In this document: piece after piece, positions 1 to 6,222 of the stretch
Numbering within the stretch: the stretch's first letter is position 1
How the letters are laid out: the number at the start of each line of letters is the position of its first letter
From: Acidimicrobiaceae bacterium
Lineage (GTDB): Bacteria; Actinomycetota; Acidimicrobiia; Acidimicrobiales; Palsa-688
Length of the DNA: 8,116 bases
NCBI GenBank assembly: GCA_009785715.1
Contig: WQVT01000085.1
Location: 1-8,116, forward strand
Direction of reading: 5' to 3'
Translations under genes and position numbers: made by a program
The notes under the pieces: model-generated
Database searches by the model: none
Seen by the model: only the letters and a program-made list of their open reading frames with translations
Told to the model about the DNA's origin: nothing

Positions 1-123
1 GAGGCCGACGATCCGGATCGGACCGGCGGACCGCTGCCCGGAACCCAGCCCACCCCCGGGCCGCCCATCTGGGATGGGAGGGACACGCTCTGGCGCCTGG
101 TCTACCGGCACCTCCCGGACTGA
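1..123 (+). CDS. 3' end of an unidentified plus-strand gene (partial)
   Basis: Frame 1 is open from the left edge of the window to a TGA at 121-123 and gives 40 residues. The stretch is Pro/Gly/Asp-rich at first and ends in PPIWDGRDTLWRLVYRHLPD. Third codon positions are almost all G or C, as in the confident genes of this window, and the stop falls just before the convergent CoA-transferase stop, so this looks like a real C-terminus and not chance. The start and any domain lie outside the window. The family is not recognisable from this tail: the last 15 or so residues could form an amphipathic helix after a flexible linker, but no function can be given. Confidence 0.5.
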   Translation, partial: EADDPDRTGGPLPGTQPTPGPPIWDGRDTLWRLVYRHLPD

Positions 124-136
124 GCTTGCGGCTCAG
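120..136. repeat. Perfect 6-bp palindrome spanning two convergent stop codons
   Basis: CTGAGC (120-125), a 5-nt spacer and GCTCAG (131-136) form an inverted repeat. The plus-strand TGA (121-123) lies in the left arm and the minus-strand TGA of the CoA-transferase (135-133) in the right arm, so each transcript could fold a short hairpin over its own stop. There is no T-tract on either side, so it is not a standard intrinsic terminator. A weak bidirectional end-of-transcript structure is possible; with only 6 bp, chance is also possible. Confidence 0.4.
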
Positions 137-1506
137 GCCAGGTCGAACTCCATCTCGGTCAGGCCCGCCACTTCGTCGGGGGTGAAGCCCGGAGCGACGC
201 GCTCGAGCACGAACCGCCCGTCGTTCCGGCGGAACACCCCGAGATCGGTGACGACGAGGCCCACGCACCCGACGCCGGTGACCGGGTAGCTGCAGCGGTG
301 GACGAGCTTGGGCCGGCCCGCGCCGTCGCAGTGGGCCATCAGGACAACCACCAGCCGGCCCCCGGCCACGAGGTCCATGGCACCGCCGATCACCCCGCCC
401 AGCATCCCCGGTGCGTTCCAGTTGGCGACGTCGCCGTGCTCGTCGACCTGGAAGGCGCCGAGGGCGACCGCGTCGACCTTGCCGCCGCGGATCATCTCGA
501 AGGAGGTGACGCTCTCGAAGAACGACGATCCGGGTCCCTGGTGCACATACTGGCCACCGGCGTTGTAAAGGTTCGGGTCGTAGGTGTCCCGGGCGGCAAG
601 GCGGCCATAGCCGAGGAATCCGTTTTCGGATTGCAGGGTGATGTCGCGGCCGCCGATGTGGTTGGAGATCAACGTGGGCATACCGACACCGAGGTTGACG
701 TAGCTCGGCTCGGGCAGGAGGGACGCGGCGACCTCCGCAACCTGCTCGCGCGTCCACGCCGGCTTGCCGAGGTACTCGCGGGGCCCGGCGGGCTCGCCTC
801 CTGCCCTCGAGGCGAGGAACTCGGCGGGCACGGCGACGGTGGCCTTCACGACCCGGGAGACGAAGATGCCCGGCAGTCCCACCGCTTCGGCGTCGATCTC
901 CCCATCGACGATCTCGTCCACCTCGGCGATGGCCACCCGGGCCGCCTTGGCGAAGCTCGGCATGAAGTTCCGACCGACGCCACGGAACTGGAGGTTGCCC
1001 CAGCGATCGGCACGCCAGGCCCGGATCAGGGCGTAGTCCACCTTCAGGCCGAGCTCGAGCACGTGGTCGACCCCGTCGAACGTCCGCACCTCCTTGCCTT
1101 CGGCGATGGCCGTCCCGACGCCGGTGCGGGTGAAGAACGCCCCGATCCCGGCCCCGCCCGCCCGGAGACGCTCGACGAGCGTCCCCTGCGGGACCATCTC
1201 CACCTCGATCTCGCCCGCTGCGAGCTGCTTCTCGGCTTCGGAGACACCCGAGCCGGCACGGGTCGTGAAGCAGACCAGCAGCTTCGCCACCTGATGGTTC
1301 TCGATCAGCGTGTTCGACCGGTACGGGCCCTCCCCGAGGGAGTTGGCGACGATCGTCAGCCCCCTGGCCCCCTGCTCGCGCAGCGCCACCGTGAGGCTCG
1401 TGGGGAAGCTGTGGGTGAGGCCGAATCCGGCGATCGCCACGCTGGCGCCGTCGGGGACGTCCGCCACGGCCTCTTCCGGCGAACCCCAGATCTTGTCGAT
1501 GGCCAT
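133..1506 (-). CDS. Fused alpha-beta family I CoA-transferase (3-oxoacid CoA-transferase-like)
   Basis: This 457-residue cytoplasmic enzyme should move CoA from an acyl-CoA donor to a carboxylic acid through a glutamyl-CoA thioester intermediate. The alpha half (about 1-230) carries the SCOT-type block VPQGTLVERLRAGGAGIGAFFT (105-126, given here in two parts: VPQGTLVERLR, then AGGAGIGAFFT). The beta half (about 250-457) has NLGVGMPTLISNHI (271-284) and the catalytic LQSENGFLGYG (291-301), so Glu294 is the predicted nucleophile. A linker at about 232-250 joins halves that are separate subunits in many bacteria; the mammalian SCOT enzyme is fused in the same order. The ATG at 1506 was chosen because GGAGGAGGG lies 10 nt upstream and homology begins there; the frame stays open to 1884, but that part antisenses nothing and overlaps the ATPase gene. 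It lies 46 bp after the ATPase gene on the same strand, probably in the same operon. The exact acid substrate (acetoacetate, another 3-oxoacid or other) cannot be told. Confidence 0.9.
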   Translation of the reverse strand: MAIDKIWGSPEEAVADVPDGASVAIAGFGLTHSFPTSLTVALREQGARGLTIVANSLGEGPYRSNTLIENHQVAKLLVCFTTRAGSGVSEAEKQLAAGEIEVEMVPQGTLVERLRAGGAGIGAFFTRTGVGTAIAEGKEVRTFDGVDHVLELGLKVDYALIRAWRADRWGNLQFRGVGRNFMPSFAKAARVAIAEVDEIVDGEIDAEAVGLPGIFVSRVVKATVAVPAEFLASRAGGEPAGPREYLGKPAWTREQVAEVAASLLPEPSYVNLGVGMPTLISNHIGGRDITLQSENGFLGYGRLAARDTYDPNLYNAGGQYVHQGPGSSFFESVTSFEMIRGGKVDAVALGAFQVDEHGDVANWNAPGMLGGVIGGAMDLVAGGRLVVVLMAHCDGAGRPKLVHRCSYPVTGVGCVGLVVTDLGVFRRNDGRFVLERVAPGFTPDEVAGLTEMEFDLA

Positions 1507-1516
1507 CGTCGGGCGT

Positions 1517-1525
1517 CCCTCCTCC
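1517..1525 (-). promoter_or_regulatory. Ribosome binding site of the CoA-transferase gene
   Basis: The minus strand reads GGAGGAGGG here, 10 nt before the ATG at 1506. This strong site fixes the start and rules out the longer reading of the same frame that runs up to 1884. Confidence 0.75.
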
Positions 1526-1527
1526 GC

Positions 1528-1540
1528 CGGGACGGTCCCG
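1528..1540. repeat. 13-bp palindrome between ATPase and CoA-transferase genes
   Basis: CGGGAC-G-GTCCCG is a perfect dyad with 6-bp arms and a single central base, in the 46-bp gap just upstream of the CoA-transferase ribosome binding site. The centre is too tight for a full RNA hairpin (four pairs with a 5-nt loop would be possible), so a protein-binding site is as likely as an RNA structure. GC-rich DNA makes such short palindromes fairly common. Confidence 0.3.
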
Positions 1541-1552
1541 ACCGCAACCTTT

Positions 1553-2632
1553 CTAGACGCCCCCGGAGCCGTCCTGCTCGCCCGCCCCCGGCTCGCCTGC
1601 CGCGCCGAGGACCGGGAAGTGACACGCCACGAGATGCGCGCCGTCGGGACCGGCCGGCCGCAACTCGGGCGTCTCGGTGGCACAGCGCTCCTCGGCGCGC
1701 GGGCAGCGCGTCCGGAACCGGCAGCCGCTCGGCGGATCGATCGGCGAGGGGGGCTCGCCCGAGATGGTCTCCCCGGTTTGGGGACCGTCACCTTCGGGGT
1801 CCGGGCGGGGGATCGCGTCGAGGAGGGCCCGGGTGTAGTGGTGCATCGGCTCGCGATAGATCGATTCCGCCGGGCCCACCTCACAGAACCGGCCCAGGTA
1901 CATGACCGCCACCCGGTCGGACACCTGCTTCACCAGGGCCAGATCATGGGCGACGAAGAGATAGGAGAGGCCGAACTCGCGACGCAGGTGCTCGAAGAGG
2001 TTGAGGACCTGCGCCTGGACCAGCACGTCGAGAGACGAGACCGCCTCGTCGGCGATGATCATCGCCGGGTTGAGTGCCAGGGCGCGTGCGATCGCCACTC
2101 GCTGGCATTGCCCGCCCGACAGCTCCCGGGCCCGGCGCGGCCCGTGCTGGCGTGGATCGAGCCCGACCAGGTCGAGCAGTTCGTCGACCCGGGCCCGACG
2201 CTCTGCTCTCCCTCCCGCCTTCGCCGCGAGGAGGGGCTCCTCGACGATCTGGCTGACCCGCCACTTCGGGTCGACCGAGTTGTAGGGGTCCTGGAAGATC
2301 ATCTGCAGGTGGCGACGGAGGGGCAATAACTCACGCCGGGGGGTCCCCACGAGCTCGACGCCCTGGAACACGACGGAGCCGGATCGCGGGGGCGGCGCCT
2401 GCAGGACGGACTGCACCAGCGTCGACTTGCCCGACCCGGTCTCGCCCACCACGCCGAGCGTCTCACCCTTGCGGACGTCGAACGACACGTCGGTGACGGC
2501 CTGCACCTCGCCGCCCTTGACCCCACCCCGACCCCGCACGGTGAAGGTCTGGGTGAGGTTGCGGACCTCGAGAAGATTGGGTCCCTGCCCGTTCGTCTCC
2601 CTGCCGCCAGCGGCCGGGAGGACCTCCGGCAT
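1553..2632 (-). CDS. DppF/OppF-type ABC transporter ATPase
   Basis: This 359-residue protein is one of two nucleotide-binding subunits that would power the adjacent permease pair from the cytoplasmic face. Visible motifs: Walker A GETGSGKST (63-71), Q-loop IFQDP with Gln114, signature LSGGQ (171-175), Walker B IIADE (192-196), D-loop SSLD (199-202) and switch His229. The C-terminal oligopeptide-transporter extension has Cys304, Cys310, Cys317 and Cys337 in the C-x5-C-x6-C-x19-C arrangement of the Opp/Dpp ATPase family; this motif can hold an iron-sulphur cluster in at least some members. The Walker B glutamate is followed by Ala where many relatives have Pro. The ATG at 2632 is preferred over a GTG at 2671: it follows the upstream TGA by 2 nt and has GGGGAGGGG 8 nt before it. 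A Gly-rich tail of about 20 residues ends the protein. Translation is probably coupled to the upstream ATPase gene. Confidence 0.93.
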   Translation of the reverse strand: MPEVLPAAGGRETNGQGPNLLEVRNLTQTFTVRGRGGVKGGEVQAVTDVSFDVRKGETLGVVGETGSGKSTLVQSVLQAPPPRSGSVVFQGVELVGTPRRELLPLRRHLQMIFQDPYNSVDPKWRVSQIVEEPLLAAKAGGRAERRARVDELLDLVGLDPRQHGPRRARELSGGQCQRVAIARALALNPAMIIADEAVSSLDVLVQAQVLNLFEHLRREFGLSYLFVAHDLALVKQVSDRVAVMYLGRFCEVGPAESIYREPMHHYTRALLDAIPRPDPEGDGPQTGETISGEPPSPIDPPSGCRFRTRCPRAEERCATETPELRPAGPDGAHLVACHFPVLGAAGEPGAGEQDGSGGV

Positions 2633-2634
2633 GG

Positions 2635-3669
2635 TCACGTCCCCTCCCCGGTCGGGTGCCAGCAGGCCCACCAGTGGCCCGGGTCGTGCTCTTCGAACGC
2701 CGGGGCCGCCGCACGGCAGTCGTCACGGACGGCCGGGCAGCGGGGGGCGAACGAGCACCCTCCCAGCTCGACGGACAGGTCCGGGGGGCGGCCCGATACC
2801 AGCGACAGCTCCTGGTGCGGCGGGCGATCCAACCGGGGCACCGCATCGAGGAGCGCCTCGGTATAGGGCATCCGGACCCGGGCGAAGAGGTCCCGGGTGC
2901 TGGCCCGCTCCACCGCCTGGCCGGCGTACATCACGATGATCTCGTCGGCATAGGAAGCGGCCAGGCTGAGGTCGTGGCTGATCATGATCACCGCCATGCC
3001 GAGATCTCGCTTGAGGTCCCGGATCAGGTTCATGATCTGCGCCTGGGTGGTGACATCGAGGGCGGTCGTGGCCTCGTCGGCGATCAGGAGCTTCGGCGAG
3101 CACGCCAGCGCAATGGCGATCATGACCCGCTGGCGCATGCCCCCGGACAGCTGATGCGGGTACTCGTCGAAGCGGCGCTCCGGGGCGGACAAGCGCACCC
3201 GGGTCAGCAACTCCACCACCCGGTCCCGCGCCTGCTTCGAGGAGAGCTGGTCGTGCGCCCGGATCGCCTCGGCGATCTGCGGCCCGACCCGCATCGTTGG
3301 ATTCAACGAGCGAGCGGGGTCCTGGAACACCATGGCGACGTCGGGTCCCCGGTGCGCCCGCATCTGCTTGTCGGACAGCCCGAGGAACTCCTTGCCCTCG
3401 AAGCGCACCGAGCCCGATGCCTCCGCCGTGCGCGGCAGGAGCCCCATGATGGCCCGGGCGCTCGCCGTCTTACCCGAGCCCGACTCGCCGATGATCGCCA
3501 GGGTCCGGCCGGCGTTCAGTGAGTAGCTGAGGCCCTTGACCGCCTGGACCTCTCGGTCCCCGCGCGCGAAGCGGACCCGGAGGTCGGACACCTCGAGCAG
3601 CGCCCGTGTGCCCCCAGGTCCAGCTTCGCTTGCATCCCCGACGACAGCGGAGATGGTCCCCTCGCTCAC
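2635..3669 (-). CDS. DppD/OppD-type ABC transporter ATPase
   Basis: This 344-residue protein is the second nucleotide-binding subunit, expected to pair with the DppF/OppF-type ATPase as a heterodimer. Motifs: Walker A GESGSGKT (61-68), Q-loop VFQDP with Gln116, signature LSGGM (174-178, followed by RQR), Walker B LLIADE (194-199), D-loop TALD (202-205) and switch His232. LSGGMRQR and the TTALDVTTQAQ block are characteristic of the OppD/DppD half of the pair. The C-terminal extension keeps four cysteines, Cys305, Cys311, Cys318 and Cys336, with the same spacing pattern as its partner. It starts at a GTG (3669-3667) 21 bp after the binding-protein stop, behind a G-rich GGGGGCGGG stretch; no better start exists before the nucleotide-binding fold. 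The first 20 or so residues are a variable, probably disordered lead-in. Confidence 0.93.
   Translation of the reverse strand: MSEGTISAVVGDASEAGPGGTRALLEVSDLRVRFARGDREVQAVKGLSYSLNAGRTLAIIGESGSGKTASARAIMGLLPRTAEASGSVRFEGKEFLGLSDKQMRAHRGPDVAMVFQDPARSLNPTMRVGPQIAEAIRAHDQLSSKQARDRVVELLTRVRLSAPERRFDEYPHQLSGGMRQRVMIAIALACSPKLLIADEATTALDVTTQAQIMNLIRDLKRDLGMAVIMISHDLSLAASYADEIIVMYAGQAVERASTRDLFARVRMPYTEALLDAVPRLDRPPHQELSLVSGRPPDLSVELGGCSFAPRCPAVRDDCRAAAPAFEEHDPGHWWACWHPTGEGT
2641..2649 (-). promoter_or_regulatory. Ribosome binding site of the DppF/OppF-type ATPase gene
   Basis: The minus strand reads GGGGAGGGG, 8 nt before the ATG at 2632 and inside the last codons of the upstream ATPase gene. It decides for the ATG at 2632 over the in-frame GTG at 2671 and implies coupled translation of the two ATPases, whose stop and start are 2 nt apart. 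Confidence 0.7.
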
Positions 3670-3690
3670 GCCCGCCCCCAGGATCCGGGG

Positions 3691-5262
3691 TTAACCGGCG
3701 TAGTGAAGCGTGGCCCAGGGGATCGTGATGGCGACCGACCCGTTGGGGTTCGGAGCCGCGGTGAGCCCGGCCAGGTTCTTGTCGGCGATGATGTTCTCCG
3801 GCGCCGCATAGAACGGGACGATGTAGGCCTTCTGGTCGATATACGAGTAGATCTGATCGAACGCCTTCTGGCGCGCCGGCCCGTTGGCCATGTCATAGGT
3901 CTTCGTAATCATCGAGTCGAGGGTCTTGTCCTTGCAGCAGGTGTAGTAGCCGGGCGAGGAGAAGCGTGAGTAGAGGTTGAGGGAGCCGACGTCGGGGTCG
4001 AGTCCACCCTGAGCGCTCGTCACCGCCTGCCAGGTCCCTGCTCCGAGCTGCTTCATCTCCAGTGGGAGCTGCTCCTCGACGAGCTTGACCTGGATCCCCG
4101 CCTTCGCCAGCTCAGCCTGAATGGAGGTGATCTCGGTCACGCTCGCCGGCGTATTGATGGCGTCGAGGGTGAAGCTGAGATTCCCACCGAGCTGGTGGAC
4201 CAGTTGCTTGGCCTTGGCCAGATTGAAGCCGCGGTAGCCCGGCACGGTCTTCTCGAAGAACTGGCCACCTGGGCCCTGCGTGTCCTGGACGAGGGGCCCT
4301 CCCCCCTGGCCGGGGCTGTTGATCGCCTTCAGCTGAACGGGGTTGAGGGCATAGGCGACCGCTTCGCGGGCGACGATGTTGTTGAACGGAGGCTTGAAGG
4401 AGTTCAGCTCCAGGCTGCTGGCGATCGGCCCGGGCAGAAGCTTGACGTTGAACTGCTTGCTGCTGAGCGCTTGATTGACGATGGAGGTCGTCCCGATGCC
4501 GGCGACGATCTGCTCGGTCCCGGACTGGAGCCCCGAGTACGCGCTCTGGTCGACGGCGCCCGTCGTGAAGGTCAGCCCCGACAGGTACGGCTCGCCCTTC
4601 ACGTAGTAATGCGGGTTCGCCTTGAGGATGACCTTCGAGCCCGGGGTGATGCTCTGGACCTCGAACGGGCCGGCGCCGACGGGGTGCTCACCAAAGGCCG
4701 TCTTGCCCATCTTCTGGATCGCCGTCGGAGAGGCGATCCAGTCGGGCGTCGAATCGACGAATGCCTCCTCGATCACCGAGTCCGGCTGCTTCATCTGGAT
4801 CTGGACGGTCAGCGGCCCGACGGCCTTCACCGACTTGACGTAGGCAAAGTCGGGGGCGCAGATGCAGGCCAGGGACAGATCGCGCGTGATGTTGTAGGCG
4901 ACCGCCTGCGCGTTGTAGGAGGTCCCGTCGGTGAACTTGATCCCCGGCTTGATCGTGAAGGTGAACGTCTTGTTGCCGTTCGAGAGCTTGGCGCTGTTCG
5001 CGAAGCTCAGACCCACCTTGCCGTTCGGCAGCATCGTGAAGAGCTCACCGAACAGAGGCTCCATGAAGTCCGCCTCCCACAAGGGCTCCTGCCCATACGC
5101 CGGATCGACGTCGCCGAAGACGAGGTTCTGGAGCTCCGTGGTCACCATGCCACCACGTTTGATGCCGCCGGACTGCGCCTGGGCGCTGAGCCCGCCCGCC
5201 CATCCCACACTGCCAAGTACCAACGAAATTCCTAGTAACGGCGCTATCCATTTCTTTCTCAT
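3691..5262 (-). CDS. Extracytoplasmic solute-binding protein of family 5 (peptide/nickel-type ABC importer)
   Basis: This 523-residue protein would capture the transported solute outside the membrane and deliver it to the permeases. It has a Sec signal: basic MRKKW, a hydrophobic stretch at about 6-25, and a signal peptidase I-like AQA site after Ala29. No cysteine occurs near it, so there is no lipobox. The mature part matches the SBP_bac_5 pattern in length and order: a region at about 100-127 (FTIKPGIKFTDGTSYNAQAV), then HPVGAGPFEV (193-202), AREAVAYALN (298-307) and the C-terminal YIVPFYAAPENI (480-491). Cysteines are few: Cys133, Cys135, Cys442 and Cys443; the last two adjoin a stretch that in this family lies near the ligand cavity. 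The ATG at 5262 was chosen over a TTG at 5277 because AAAGGAGAG lies directly before it. The gene sits between the permease and ATPase genes. The ligand is unknown; the family binds peptides, nickel complexes, opines, sugars and other compounds. Confidence 0.92.
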   Translation of the reverse strand: MRKKWIAPLLGISLVLGSVGWAGGLSAQAQSGGIKRGGMVTTELQNLVFGDVDPAYGQEPLWEADFMEPLFGELFTMLPNGKVGLSFANSAKLSNGNKTFTFTIKPGIKFTDGTSYNAQAVAYNITRDLSLACICAPDFAYVKSVKAVGPLTVQIQMKQPDSVIEEAFVDSTPDWIASPTAIQKMGKTAFGEHPVGAGPFEVQSITPGSKVILKANPHYYVKGEPYLSGLTFTTGAVDQSAYSGLQSGTEQIVAGIGTTSIVNQALSSKQFNVKLLPGPIASSLELNSFKPPFNNIVAREAVAYALNPVQLKAINSPGQGGGPLVQDTQGPGGQFFEKTVPGYRGFNLAKAKQLVHQLGGNLSFTLDAINTPASVTEITSIQAELAKAGIQVKLVEEQLPLEMKQLGAGTWQAVTSAQGGLDPDVGSLNLYSRFSSPGYYTCCKDKTLDSMITKTYDMANGPARQKAFDQIYSYIDQKAYIVPFYAAPENIIADKNLAGLTAAPNPNGSVAITIPWATLHYAG

Positions 5263-5265
5263 CGT

Positions 5266-5274
5266 CTCTCCTTT
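5266..5274 (-). promoter_or_regulatory. Ribosome binding site of the solute-binding protein gene
   Basis: The minus strand reads AAAGGAGAG with the GGAG core 5 nt from the ATG at 5262. It is the most canonical Shine-Dalgarno in the window, in keeping with a protein usually made in excess over its permeases, and it excludes the TTG at 5277, which would place this site inside the gene. Confidence 0.8.
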
Positions 5275-5301
5275 CAACGCAATGTGATGTTCAACGCAAT
5301 G
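5273..5301 (-). repeat. Perfect 12-bp direct repeat upstream of the binding-protein gene
   Basis: On the minus strand CATTGCGTTGAA occurs at 5301-5290 and again at 5284-5273, a period of 17 bp with a 5-bp spacer (CATCA). The second copy runs into the ribosome binding site of the solute-binding protein. The 81-bp gap (5263-5343) contains no other clear element and no terminator. Possible roles are a tandem site for a regulator, an RNA-binding or processing site that alters the level of the downstream cistron, or a simple local duplication. The match is exact and unlikely to be chance in so short a gap. Confidence 0.6.
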
Positions 5302-5343
5302 GAACTGCTCGGCATACGGACAAACGGGGGATCGAGATGGGGG

Positions 5344-6222
5344 TCACTGGGCACTCCAGCGGTAGCGGAGCGCATCGCCGGTGAGGTTGACCGCCAGCAC
5401 GGCGGCGAAGAGGAACGCGCTCGGGATGATCACGAGCACGGGCTGCGTGGTCAGGTTCTGCTGACCCTGCGAGATCATGTTTCCCCAACTCGGATGCGGC
5501 GGCGGGACGCCCAGACCGAGAAAGCTGAGGGCCGCCTCGATGATGATCGAGAATCCGACGCCGAGCAGGCCGAAGGTCATCAACGGCGGCAGGATGTTGG
5601 GGGCGACGTGACGCACGAGCGTCCGCGAGTCGCGGACCCCCATCAGCTGCGCCGCCCGTATGTAGGTCTGCTCGCGGACCTGCAGCGTGTTGGCTCGGGC
5701 CAGTCGTGCGAAGTACGGGACGGTGAAGAAGGAGATGGCCCAGATGACATGCATCTCGCTCGGGCCCAGATAGCTGGCCACGACGATCGCAAGCACCAGT
5801 GAAGGAAAGGCGAGGAAGATCTCGAGCACGCGCATGACCGTCGCCTCGAGGAGCCCTCCGAAGTAGCCCGCCATCGCGCCGAGCGCACCGCCCACGACCA
5901 GGCCCAGGATCGCCGCGCCGAAACCGACCTCGAGGGAGACGCGCCCTCCATAGAGGATCCGCGAAAAGACGTCGTTGCCGGTCTGATCCGTACCGAAGAG
6001 GTGGCCGGCCGTCAATGGGGGGATATTCGGAGCCGAGTCCCCGGCGATCGGCGAGGGAACCGGATAGATGAGCGGCCAAACGAAGCAGGCGAGGATCAGG
6101 AGGATCATGAACCCACCCGGTATCCAGAGCTCGAGTTCCCTCAGACGCCGTCGCCGGCGGCGAGACGTGAGCGCCCTCGTCGGGGCGACGGGGGCTACGG
6201 GTTCAACGGCTGTCGCTGCCAT
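5344..6222 (-). CDS. DppC/OppC-type ABC transporter permease
   Basis: This 292-residue inner-membrane protein forms half of the translocation pore. After a basic N-terminus (TSRRRRRRLREL, 19-30) comes a first membrane segment at about 33-54, then the DppC-type extracellular block HLFGTDQTGNDVFSR (74-88), further hydrophobic segments at about 98-120, 132-152, 157-175, 212-235 and 262-281. The cytoplasmic EAA loop, which docks on the ATPases, is AAQLMGVRD and following residues (190-209, with RHVAPN at 204-209). LSFLGLGVPPPHPSWG (232-247) is another hallmark of the family. The length is typical. The ATG at 6222 lies 20 bp inside the upstream permease gene with GAGGG 6 nt before it, so translation of the two permeases is likely coupled. 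The pairing with a DppB-type protein next door makes the assignment firm; the substrate is not shown. Confidence 0.94.
   Translation of the reverse strand: MAATAVEPVAPVAPTRALTSRRRRRRLRELELWIPGGFMILLILACFVWPLIYPVPSPIAGDSAPNIPPLTAGHLFGTDQTGNDVFSRILYGGRVSLEVGFGAAILGLVVGGALGAMAGYFGGLLEATVMRVLEIFLAFPSLVLAIVVASYLGPSEMHVIWAISFFTVPYFARLARANTLQVREQTYIRAAQLMGVRDSRTLVRHVAPNILPPLMTFGLLGVGFSIIIEAALSFLGLGVPPPHPSWGNMISQGQQNLTTQPVLVIIPSAFLFAAVLAVNLTGDALRYRWSAQ

Noticed and set aside
133..1506. Assignment as the IpdAB-type CoA-transferase-like hydrolase of steroid ring breakdown
   Set aside because: That system uses separate subunits and lacks the classical catalytic Glu; here the halves are fused and the SENG Glu294 is present.
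1507..1884. N-terminal extension of the CoA-transferase frame up to 1884
   Set aside because: The extra residues are Arg/Ser/Pro-rich, overlap the ATPase gene in another frame, and a strong ribosome binding site precedes the ATG at 1506.
298..1905. 535-codon plus-strand open frame
   Set aside because: It lies opposite the CoA-transferase and ATPase genes, shows no family motif, and has the Arg/Gly/His/Asp-rich composition of an antisense shadow in GC-rich DNA.
1310..2329. 339-codon plus-strand open frame
   Set aside because: Antisense shadow of the CoA-transferase start and the DppF/OppF-type ATPase; no recognisable domain.
2633..2671. GTG start at 2671 for the DppF/OppF-type ATPase
   Set aside because: It overlaps the end of the preceding ATPase gene; the ATG at 2632 has a clear GGGGAGGGG site.
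2656..3522. 288-codon plus-strand open frame
   Set aside because: Antisense shadow of the DppD/OppD-type ATPase, whose Walker and signature motifs are intact on the minus strand.
4195..5235. 346-codon plus-strand open frame
   Set aside because: Antisense shadow of the solute-binding protein gene; low-complexity Asp/Arg/Leu composition and no domain.
5263..5277. TTG start at 5277 for the solute-binding protein
   Set aside because: It would encode the Shine-Dalgarno sequence itself as Lys-Gly-Glu before the real ATG and a normal signal peptide.
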